Below, piece after piece: positions 33,743-44,500 of a stretch of 64,000 nucleotides of DNA (position 1 is the stretch's first letter; every line of letters starts with the position of its first letter). The notes beneath the pieces were generated by a model. That model worked only from the letters and a program-made list of their open reading frames with translations, searched no databases and had not been told where the DNA came from. Source of the stretch: Ceratobasidium sp. AG-K (taxonomy: Eukaryota; Basidiomycota; Agaricomycetes; Cantharellales; Ceratobasidiaceae). A program made the position numbers and the translations under genes. The DNA lies in contig JAWNGF010000015.1 in assembly GCA_037039685.1 (NCBI GenBank), positions 883,001 to 947,000 of the forward strand. The letters are read 5' to 3'.

Positions 33743-35001
33743 ATGCGCCCGAATCATCCTCTCCTTGTTCTGCCTATGGAAATCTACAGTATGATATATT
33801 CATATCTCTCCCGACACGACATGACCTAGCTTCTGAGGACTTGTCGTACTCTGTTCAATTTTACTCGCCCCTTTGTCTGGCGCAAAGCCGACGTAGAGCT
33901 TGCGATTCTGCTTCGCATGTTACCAGGATGCCGTGAACTTCCTCAGGTAGAGGGAGGGCTCGAGGTGGGTCGGAATTGGCTATATGAGCTCGTCACTTAA
34001 AGCAATTAACACGTATTCCAGATCAACATGCCGGGACAATTACCCGATGGCTACTTCGACCGAGTTCGGCTATACGCGCCGTATGTGGAGACCCTCAGGC
34101 TGTGTCTCAACTACAATGTATCCGGAACCTCCGTCGAAGGACCACACATGTCTACACTCCTAGCTCTTGTATCTCCCAACCCTTTATCGCCTCGCCTAAA
34201 GTACCTCAAACTTCTGCTTCCTGAATCCGTCGACCTCGCACTCAGTCGAGGCTACAGACTTTGGCTCCAGTTGTTTGATTCGGCAGGCTCCATCAGGTCA
34301 CTCACAACCCAGAGCTTGCACCTCGATAACGCCCAGGTATCTCACCCCAACCTCCTATACAAACGCGATCCCAGCAGCCCTAGCGAGGATGCACATCCTG
34401 TACCACCAAAAGTTGCGTTCCCTCTTGATATTCTCCTAGGTTTACGTACAATACCGCTCCGCAATCTCAAAATCCATCGTACCGTCATTCCACACTCCGG
34501 TCGTTCCATATTCGAGAGTATATCTAGCTTGTGGCCGAATCTTGATTTTCTTTGCGTCCGCTCTCCTGTTGAAATTCAAGAATTATTCACCATACGAAAC
34601 CACTTTCCAAAGCTTACGCAGCTGCACGCTCAGCCGTTCAGCAATTATTCTGGAGGGCTTGAAAATGTTGTGATCGACGACACCGCGATCGTGAAATCTC
34701 CTTCCGACTTAACATTACGGTCCTTAACCTTGGACTTTGTAAGCTATCAAGATGGTCCTGCTGATGGCAGTGATCGGCGTCGGTATTCACGCGGGGACGT
34801 GAGTTTAATGGCAAAGTATGTATTGTTCCTATTGGGATAATCGACCTAGCAAGATAATAATTGTAAACGACTAAACTATATTTCGCTAGGAATCTTGTCG
34901 TTGATTGGATTAAGATATCAATCCACGGCTGTTTGGGTTTCGAGCGAAAAGCCTACTTCAGAAAACGCATCACCCACTACTTGGGCCGTCAAAGTACATA
35001 G
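33743..35001 (+). pseudogene. F-box-like protein gene with in-frame TAG
   Basis: Exons 33743-33946, 34022-34815 and 34890-35001 join in phase to 369 codons. The start MRPNHPLLVLPMEIYSMIYS followed by YLSRHDM, LLRTCRTLF and ADVELAILLRML resembles an F-box, which would bind Skp1 in an SCF ubiquitin ligase. The rest is a loosely leucine-repetitive body (VETLRLCL, LKYLKLLLPES, LRSLTLDFVSY) as in many agaricomycete F-box proteins. Codon 29 (33827-33829) is TAG, where CAG or CAA (Gln) would fit. Everything after it is open through two clean introns, so the lesion is young or an error. Substrate target unknown. Confidence 0.65.
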
Positions 35002-37345
35002 TCGGAGGGAAGCTGGTTATAAAACTTATGCCGAATTGAATTTCAATATTGATTTTGGTGAACCAGGCATTTATGATCTAGTTCCTGCCGCAATTACACT
35101 ACTCACCTAGTCTTGGATAACCCCACACAGAACGTTGAGCTACCAATGGTGCCATTCCCTCCATAATAAACCTTTTCGGTACATTTTCAGTGTACTTGAA
35201 CTCCTATGGCAAGCGGGTGATGTTCAATAGTCTGTTTTAAGTTGTGGCGCTACAAACACTCGAAAACTAAATCTAACCACATTCACACAGTCATTTCTCC
35301 GCCTTTACTCTCTCCGGTCGTGAGCTATTCATGCTGAATCGTATGATCGGCACGTTCGGTGGGGGGGTCTTCCGTAGGCAACACTGGTAGCCCGCAATGG
35401 GGTGGGCGAGTCCGCTACGGACCAGGGACTGCGAGGTTTGATTGGCACAGATGGTGACATCTTGGTCCCGACCGTTGAATACGGTGACATTGTCGATGCG
35501 ACAGAATCCAGGTGGGCGTAGTGTGACCATTCGAGCGACGAGGATGAACAAAGCTGAGCATCTAGAACTGGTAGCAATACGGAAATCGATTGAGAACCCG
35601 AGACTCACCCGCCAAGGAAACCCGCGAAAGCAGCCTGTTTCGCTTAATTCTGGCGGTGCTCTTGTGTCCTCCTAACAGGGGATGACCATTGGCTCATCAC
35701 ATCGCGCCACCACCGAACTGATGTAAATTGTGGCGACCTCGAATTGGCTCAATGCCTATGTGCACGGTCAATCAGAACACTGTGGTCGTCAACCTAATGT
35801 GTACCAGGGGGTGGCCACTTATCACGAGTCGACGAACGTAGGAATTGCCGCGGTGTATGGTATCGTAGCTAATGGTAATCAGCAAATCAATGTCAAGCTG
35901 GGAGGAATGCAAGTGTGTTGCGGTGCGCCACTTGAGACAAGGATCAAGCAAACCGTCATATGAATCACTCACGCTGCACTAGTGCGGGGATTATGATACA
36001 CAAAGGAGTAAGAGTATGAGCTCAGCATTTCGCCTCGGAGCAAACTATCCGCTTACAACCTAGCTCAGAATGGCCCTGCAAGGTAAAGGGTCGTTGGCTT
36101 GTTGAGGAATAGATATGTCACGTGAGCGTGTTCGCCCTGCTTAGCACCGCAACGGGCTGGACAAGCGTTCTGGTCGTCATATTACCGTACTGCTATCCAT
36201 CATACGATAAGCACGTCAATTCAACCGCTATGAGCCAGCATCATGATTTACATCATGGCCTCGCCGCCTATCGTGCATACTACCAACAAGATCCTCCCAA
36301 ACGACACCTAAGCGACTTCATTAATATCGCTGATTCGATTTTCCCGCCTGCTTCCTCTTCTGCGTCTCATCCGGTTCGATCCGCGTTCGCGTTGCTGACT
36401 CCAAGTTCACTCGTGTTAGACAGATGAGCATGTCAGCCAAAGGCGCGACCCGTGTTCGGTGGGATCAACTCGTAAGTACTGTTCTAATGGAACATTCCGC
36501 CCAACCAACAATTTTATACAATCCCAGATCGCTGAGCAAGAAAGTATCATAATGAATTTGTTCGATTGTTGAGGCACAGAGCAAGAACCTCCTTAAGATT
36601 GCGTGGTTTAGGATCAAGTGTTCGAGCGTTGATTCTTGGGCATGACTTTGTCCAATTACATCCCTGGAGCATAATTTATTTTCACACAATCGGAGCTGGT
36701 AATTGCCTGCCGTGTTCGGGAGGCTGTCACATATCGCCAACATGGTCAATTCCTTAGCGTCGAAATCGTCGCTGTGATCGCGTAATGCGAGGGGACGACT
36801 GACGGCTCTGTCCAATACATATTTCTACATACCATCAATGAATTATTACCGTAATTAGTCCTGATTGACGAGTAACCAGGTGCGGTGGGTGTCGCAGGGC
36901 TGCGAGAGCGCCCTCGATGAGGGACCTGGGCTCCGAGGCGCAAGAGAGGCTCGTGGATGGGGTGACCGACGCCAGCTGGTATCAACTGCCAGAGTGGCAG
37001 ACGGAACACTAGCAATAAAGTGAGCGGCGAAAGAAAGGTTGGATCGGCCATGTGGGTGCACGAAGTGCAATGAATGGACACACACTTGCTATCCTTGATC
37101 AGCATTTATTGCAAGTCATGCTTGTGAGTCTCGAGAGACGGCGGACATCAAGATCCGTCGATGACATTCAGTGTTACGGGGGCGAAGGCGATGGAAGCTC
37201 GCGGTTTCTCGGGTGGTACCTGGAGGTCACGTGACTATATGCGCGTCTGCAGAACGCAAATACAATTTTCAGACCCTGCCACCCAATCCTGTTTAGAGCT
37301 CAACCATCAAAACGATCTCCAAATTTTATTTCTGCCTCAGTATCA
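35002..37345. other. Stretch without a convincing gene
   Basis: Small frames on both strands (for example plus 35730-35963, containing YVHGQSEHCGRQPNVYQG, and minus 35608-35291) show no known domain and no consistent exon structure. A run near 36230-36420 (MSQHHDLHHGLAAYRAYYQQ and onward) could be a short exon. I cannot assign a product; remnants of decayed F-box copies would fit the neighbourhood. Confidence 0.35.
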
Positions 37346-37854
37346 TTGACAGATCCTTCGAGAACAGCGGCATTGATTTTGTCACGGTTGCGGGGAGTGT
37401 TCAGGCGTCGTCGAGTCGACGAAAGCTCGTAATTAACGGGGAACGCCAGGAGACTATCGAGATTACCGCTTTCAAGACCGTTGCCAGAGCTGAACCGAAT
37501 TTAGAGAAGATAAAGACCCGGATCGGTTTTGTCGAGCCCGTATGTACCTCCATTTTGGTTAGATACATAGGAACTAATTGCATATACTAGGACCAACTTC
37601 TCGAGCTTCTGAGGCTTACTCCCAACTTGAGAGTGCTCGATTTACTGTTTCAAGGGGACAATTGGCCCAAATCTTTGAAGGCGAAGCTTGGAGTGTCGAG
37701 CCCGAGAGAGTGCATTCCAGCTCTACTCGAAGTGGGCCCGTTGCTTCGGTGCATTGGCACCTACGATCATTGGGAGGAGGATCGGTTTTTGATTACCAAG
37801 AGGGCTGGAAGGAGACCTGAGGATGTCCGAGTCAACAACACACTGACTAACTGA
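37346..37854 (+). pseudogene. Truncated paralogue of the 38.6-kb F-box gene
   Basis: Two exons (about 37346-37539 and 37591-37854) separated by a 51-base GT-AG intron. They match the last two exons of the gene at 38629-40295: SIIDRSFENS against SIIDRPFDEI, EPNLEKIKTRI against APNLRELKTRF, then LELLRLTPNLRVLDL against LELLKLASNLRVLDL, and LLRCIGTYDHWEEDRFLI against ALRCIGMNYGQHEDKFLI. The intron is at the same place. No N-terminal half is present, so this is a partial tandem duplicate. Confidence 0.8.
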
Positions 37855-38628
37855 GGCTCAATGATTAGGGAATCCTTTGCGCACTTGATTACTAGGCAAG
37901 CATAGTGTCATCTGTTTACTTTGTTCGTTCCGGTTTTCTTACCAGCGTGTTTGGATTGCAGGCGTAGAAGTTGGTAGTTCGGATTTAACGTTTGTGGAAT
38001 CCGCAACCTATTAGCCTTTGGCCTGGAACCACGCAAGACACCATCCGTGTATAGAAATGAGCTCAATTATAAAGCAACCCAACCCTTGTCTATCCTGCCC
38101 GACGCGCCACACCTCCACTCCTTATGTGTTAGTAAGCAAGAGTTTACGCGGATTCTCCGTGAGTTAACCACATTTGACCATTGTTCCGCTGCTCCGACTA
38201 CAAACATTCACTTGTCGACAGCAAAATGCGAAGTTTCTCCGTAGTGCGCGCTCACAGGTGCCAGGGGCACCTCTCTCTTGGCCCTCCCGAGACTTCTTCA
38301 ACTAAGCGGACACCTACGAGCAAAATTAAAGTGCTACCGAGTTCTCGCGAGCGCGGGCGGGTTTCGTAGAGATGCACCCGTTGATATGAGCATTGTGCCT
38401 TAATACATGTATACAGCACTACAACAGGCTAAAGAATACATGTTAAGGGCAGGCGCGGTCACGTGTACATGAACCAAGTCTAGAAAGAGTAACGCCGCGG
38501 TAGTACAACGATGCTATCCGATATACGCAAACGCCCTCCTGCTGGCGGAGCCGCGGGCTCAGTTCAAGCATTTCTTGGTGACCTGCGCTTTTCAACGCTC
38601 CCCCAGCACTCTTATTTGTACCTTAACC
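37855..38628. other. Intergenic stretch between F-box copies
   Basis: About 770 bases. A short frame at 38047-38244 has no recognised content. The 5' part may contain eroded sequence of the duplicated F-box unit, but I see no clear alignment. Confidence 0.35.
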
Positions 38629-40295
38629 ATGTCACTTTATCAATGTTTGAATCTGGCGAATGAGACATGGTCTACGGTCTTTTCCCGCCTAGCCTTGCAC
38701 GACCTTGCATCTGTGTCACGTGTGTCGAAAATCTTACAGGCTCTGGCTTTTCCCTACTTGTACCACACTGTTTGCTTGACAGTCGCTGAGCACCTCGAAG
38801 CGCTTGCTGAACGGGTCGAGTCCGACGTGGGTGGACCGCTGTCGCTGCGCGCCCATATACGTGGGTTGATATTCGACGAATTGGAACGCAAGACCGAGAC
38901 CTCCATGGCTGGTAAGTCTCTCAAGGATGGCCAACTTGGTCGCTTGCCGGAGACAGTGCCCAAGCTGTCGTCGCTCCGGCACTTCTCTTGGGAGATGCAG
39001 TTCTTCCCCCAAGACATGAAACTCGTTGCCATTTTGCAAGCGGCCAACCTGAATTCCGTCGATTGGTGGGTTTGGCAGTCTGATATGAGCGATCACTCTA
39101 GTTTCGTGTTGGAATATCGTCCTGGTAGGTCATGGTCTCACTTTTTCAATACATGAGTGCCAACTGAGCCTATCCAAGAGGACTTTCTCGAGTGCGTCTT
39201 CATCAAGTCCAACTGGCCGTTTAGGTCTAAACACAGAGACAGGCTGTTAAAGTTCAAGAATTTGGCACATCTTGCTCTACGAGTTAGACAGCTGAGTGGG
39301 TTGCCTTGAGCTAGTGTACCTTTATTGACTGATTCCTATGTAGCCAACATGGATTTCCACGAGGACTTCAAGGATCCTATCGCCTCCTGTCTAATCGCAT
39401 CACCGAATCTCAAGTCATTAACACTCGAATTTGGTAACGAATACGGAGGGGACGGATACTACTGGGATCCTGACATTATCCTTGATGCACTTGGCGACTT
39501 TACCTTTCCATTCCTTCGTACTTTCCGTGCCCTAGGATTCGCTTACCCATCCACGACTCTAGCCATGGGTTCAATCTCCGGCCCGCTTGCTGCGTTCTTT
39601 ATTCGTCATCCGAATCTACACACTGTCGGCATGGGGTAGCCCGACGATCCCTACTCGGAATGCAAGACACCAGAGGGGTTTGCAGCACTCTTACCCTCAC
39701 TCAAGCATCTCGAGGGTCCCGTGCTTTTGTGTCAAGCCATTTTAGGCTCTAGCCTGGCCCACCAGCTGGAGAGCGTCAGCATAATTGACAGGCCTTTTGA
39801 TGAAATCGGCATTACTTTAGGCGAGGTGGCAGAGAGCATTCAACCGTTGTCAAACCTAAGAAAGCTGGTAATTGACACGCGGTACGACGAGACTGTTGAG
39901 ATTGCCGCACTACAGACGATCGTCAAGGCTGCACCGAATCTTCGAGAGCTGAAGACTCGGTTCAAGCTCGACGGGCCCGTGTGTATCTTCCTTTTGGTTA
40001 ACAAATTGGGACTAATCACACAACGTAGAGTCAAATTCTTGAGCTTCTGAAGCTGGCTTCTAACTTGAGGGTGCTTGATTTGCACTATGACGAGTGCGAC
40101 AAGGAAGGGTGGCCGCAGTGGTTGCAGACGAAGTTCGGAGTGACGACCATAGACGAATGTGTCCCCGTGCTGGTCGAGGTGTGCCCGGCGCTCCGGTGTA
40201 TTGGCATGAATTATGGTCAGCACGAGGATAAGTTCTTGATTGTTGAGCGTGGAGTAGAAGGGGATGTGAGAGTATTCGAGTCGATGACACACTGA
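38629..40295 (+). pseudogene. F-box/LRR-like protein gene with one in-frame TAG
   Basis: Exons 38629-39124, 39179-39295, 39344-39978 and 40029-40295; introns are 48-54 bases and all phases agree (505 codons including stop). The N-terminus LANETWSTVFSRLALHDLAS, VSRVSKILQALAFPYLYHTV is F-box-like. The body has irregular leucine repeats (LKSLTLEFG, LRKLVIDTRY, LRVLDLHYD). In exon 3 the codon at 39637-39639 is TAG between HPNLHTVGMG and PDDPYSECK, where TGG (Trp) would fit. The frame is otherwise clean, so the gene is recently disabled or the base is wrong. By family it would act as an SCF adaptor; the target is unknown. Confidence 0.75.
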
Positions 40296-41508
40296 GGCGC
40301 AATGGTTGTGGTCAGGCTATCCTACTGCAATTAATTATCTTCGTCCGAGTTGGTCTCTCATCTCTAGCTTAGGTCTTACAGAGATTTGTAAAACTACTTG
40401 CCAGGCCTTGCACTCTGAAAACTTGATGAGAGGACAGGGAAGGGAACCCGGCGAAGCAAATACATTTTCGAGGTTACAAGAGAGGGAAATATACTATTTT
40501 AATCGGCGCCACAGAAGCACATATTATGATGCCCGCTGCGTAATCGAATCTGGGCTATACAAGAAGTTAATGCGTTTGTTAGAAATCGAGATTCCAGAAC
40601 GGCAAGTAAAGGCCAGAGTTGCATGCGTGTCCCGTCGGGTGATTACAGTTGTTTTTCGTGGATGTTCCCACTGTTCCTCGAGATTGTAAATCTGGGTACG
40701 GATTCTCCGATGGGTTTATTTCACTAGCTTATTTTACTATTGTGCCAATAGATCAGGATGTCGCTTTACAGGCGAGTATATTGCATCTCAATGTATGCGA
40801 TTAATATCGATGCGCTCCTGATCGAACCCAACGGTTCGAGTCCTTGCAAATTTAAACTTGACATTATTCTTTGACGCTCCCTGCACGTTTCCTCCTGCAC
40901 TCACTGAAGCGCTCTGTGGCCGCACAATTTGGACTCTATTACTTTAATTTTTAAACTTTGCGACTAGGGCGTTTATATAGGCCAGCGCAATGCACTTTGC
41001 TTTTTGCGGCGCTTTTTAATTCGATCCAGATATGGACGTCTTCTTGGGGCGATTGAGCATGAGCAAGAGACGTGAGATAAGAGGAGCGCCGGATTTGGAT
41101 TCTCATAAATCATTGAACGCCGACAGCCGAATCGGGGACAAAGATAACATCAGATAGACCCGACAAGTCCGTCGTCCGGCCAGGCTGTTGCGCGGCCCGG
41201 CAAGGTCTCTGTAGAGAACCCACCTGCCCGCCCCGGCTACACGAGGAACTCTACCCCTATTCGAAGAAGCCACCGGCCACGAGGCACCTGTCCAAATGAC
41301 AGAAGATACGCGCCTCGTGTGACACACGTTGCGTATCTCGCCCTCAGCGAACATCCCGTCCTACCGACCAACGCTCAGCCCACCCACCCCAATACCAGTC
41401 GCTCGCAGCCAAGGACATCCCAAATATATTGCATGTCCGAGCGCTTACGGAAGCGCCCATCAAACCCGAGGCTGCACGTGACCTGATGTGCGTTTGACCT
41501 GATCCTCG
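40296..41508. other. Intergenic stretch upstream of the JmjC gene
   Basis: No convincing coding frame. The last 400 bases before 41509 are GC-richer and should hold the JmjC promoter; I see no obvious TATA box. Short frames on both strands there look like chance. Confidence 0.4.
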
Positions 41509-44500
41509 ATGAGCGCTGCGACGACGCCACTTGTCAAGCAGGAAGAAGAGTGGGACATTGTGCCCAAGCCCGAGGGCAACGTATCCGACGCCGACGCTCA
41601 CTTGCTGCTTGCGTTTCATATGCACGAGAATCGAGGTGTGTGCTGGCGTGTGTACCCTAACCTCGCTGATGGTCGCTCTTTTGTGGATTACTCTTTGTGG
41701 ACTACTCTTTCGTGGATTATAACGCTTTTGTGTGGATTAATTGGTGCTAGGCCGAGCATCGACGCCGCCTCTCTCTACGTCGCGTGTGTCTATCCAGGCG
41801 TTACTGAACGCGGCCGAAGACGACTCTCGGCCGTCGGTGCCCGCTGGACCCATGTCGGCGCCTCCACGAATCTCGGGCTTTGGCCGCTCGGCGTCTCCCA
41901 GGCCTTCTACCTCTCGCCAACTGCCTCCTGCTCCTCCTCTCTCGCAACCGCCCAAACCGCGGTCCAGAGCCAAGCCTTCGCAGCCTACTCGTATCCTCGA
42001 CGAGCCCCGGGACACTGGTCGATCCACCAAGTCGATGAGCATCTCGGTCGAGCCTGAACCAGCCCCACAACTCAAACCAAAAAAACCAAAACCGCCCAAG
42101 CTGGGGAAAGGCCGGGGACGTGTGAGTAAAGGCCCCAAGAAACGGTCTGGGCGGGGGTGGATCATCGAGTCGTGCACGACGTCGGGGGCACCGTCCGAGG
42201 CCGACTCGGAGTGTGCCGTGGGAACCAAGTCCAAGCCGGTGGTTATCAAGGATATATTCGGCAGCGATTCGGATTTGACCGAGTTGGAGGACGAAGAGTC
42301 GAGCGAGGAGGAGGAGTATGATCCGGGGCTGGCGGCCTTTCCTCCTGTTCCCGCGAGTTCGGATTCAGAGTATGAGCCTGCGGAGCTGTCCAATGGCGAG
42401 AGGGTCAGGAGGAGGTCCAAGGTCGACTATGGAGGTGCGTGCCTTGGTTTATTTTGGTGTTTTAGCTGATTTTTGTCTTTTTTTTTTGTCCACCCCCCGC
42501 TTGATTTCTGTTGCCCCCAACCCCCGTTTTGTTCGACCCCGGTTTGTCAACGCCCTCGTGTTGGACGATCGCTTCATCTGGTTGAATTACCAATCATCTT
42601 GCCTTGTAAATTTTTGGCTTCGACGCGGCTTCCTTGCCATGGCTACTCCGGTTGGCTGCCACTTCATCTGCTACGTCACTTTCGAATCCTTCGAATCTCC
42701 TATCAACTCGCCACGTCGAATGATCACTTGACCTCTCTTCGTATATCCACATCTGGCATACGGATGATGGGTGTCTGGACACAACAATTCGATTCGCTAT
42801 CGACTCACGGTCACGCTCAATCGACACACTGGACGATTGTTGGAAAACTAATACCCATCCTTCTGCACACAATCCTTCGCGCCATCCTTTCCTAATCGGT
42901 CACTTTATATCCTGTCGAAATATACCCTTTTCCGGTCTGGTCGTTTTACGTGCCTGCTCTATTCATTCGCCCTATTCAAATCTGACCCTTGATTACGCCA
43001 CCAACATCCGTGTTCTTGTTCTTGACCACGTCCATGTCCGCTTGACCGCGCCAACGTTGCTTCATTTGACCGTCTCATTCCACGCCATTCATCTCGACTG
43101 TCGCGGCTGATATATTCGCTTTGACCGCATCTGGTTGATGCAACGGAAAATATTCGCACACGTTCGAACATCGACAACTCCCCCAGCGTTCCAACCCTCT
43201 GCGCGCCCTTCTGTCCGCATCGCTGCCAAGGCCCACAGCGACGAAGACGAACCCAAAACTCGAAAACGCGTCAAGTCGAGCGATTCTGCTGCCAAGTCGA
43301 CTGATCGTATCGAGGAAGACGAGACTGAATCGTCTAGGCCGTCGGGATCCCGGGCGAGCAAGTCTACGGATCCAGGTTCCCGCACTCGCGTATCCAATAA
43401 CAAGCCCACGGATCCACCCGGCTCTCGCTCCAGATCTAATTCCGGGAAAGCTTCTAGCTCGCGTCTGCCCCGACGTCAACTCAAGCCGCCGAGTATGAGC
43501 GCGTCGAGCGTGTCGATGGGAGAGTGGCAGGATGATCCGAGCGAGGTCAAGGAGAAACCTGTGGGAAGAAAGGCGCGAGATGGGGCGAGTCTGAAGGCCA
43601 AGGCTGATTTGGCGAGCAAATCCAAGGCCGACTCGCCGAGCAAGGCCAAACCCGATTCGACGACCCAAAAAGCCAACGAGGCGACTCATAAACCAAGGAC
43701 CGCGACTCGCAAATCGTTGATGAAGGCGCGCATCGACAGCTCGAGTTTGACCGAACTGACCGAAAGTTCTCCTTCGCTCGGTGGACGGAACCTCGAATCG
43801 CCGACGATGGGCGGGCAGAATTTGAGTTCGCCCTCGATGGGAGGGGACAAGGAACTCGGCGCGCGGTCGGATGGAGGTGTTACGCACGTGAGCGAGTCGG
43901 TCGAGAGTCTGCAGGAGACGGATGGCGAGGGCGAGCGCGCGAGACGATGGAACATGTACCACCGCGACCAAACCGAATCCAGGCAAGACGACACGGACTC
44001 GCGACCCGACGACGAAATGGACGTCGAGCCCGTCAAGAAACGGCACCCTCCACTCGTCGTACGCGATTACGTTTCGCAACCCGGACGAACACGGCGAGCC
44101 TCGGAATCGGAACGAACGGATAAACCCAAGCGCAAGACGTACACCCTGTCCGGTTCCTCGCCCATCAAGCCCCCCTTTCACGACTCGAGCGACGACGAGC
44201 GTCCCAAGTCGAAAAAACGGTCCCGCTCGACTCGGTCCCCGTCTGGGAATATCCGTTTTATGAAGGTAGTGCCGGTGTTGGTGTCTGGCCACTCGCAAGA
44301 GTGTTATGTGCTCGTCCCACCGGTGGATAAACGGTGGTTGACTGGGTCGGTTGGGAGTTCGGACGTGGGTGCGTCGGAACCTGCGTCGTCGGGCGAGTCC
44401 AAGTCGGAAATGTCCGAGGAGCCCCCTGCAAAGAGGGCCAAGGTGTCGCCGAGCAAGGATAAAGGCAAGGGCAAGGCCGTCGATCGTGAGTCTTTTCACG

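Noticed and set aside
35730..35963. Small plus-strand frame with Cys residues as a secreted effector
   Set aside because: No signal peptide or supporting exon structure is visible, and overlapping frames on the other strand are equally open.
41737..42420. Minus-strand 227-codon frame
   Set aside because: Antisense to exon 2 of the JmjC gene; same reasoning.
43075..44499. Minus-strand 474-codon frame over the JmjC gene
   Set aside because: It is antisense to exon 3 and arises from GC-rich codon bias. The protein is Arg/Leu/Gly-rich with no domain, while the plus strand has a complete, in-phase JmjC gene.
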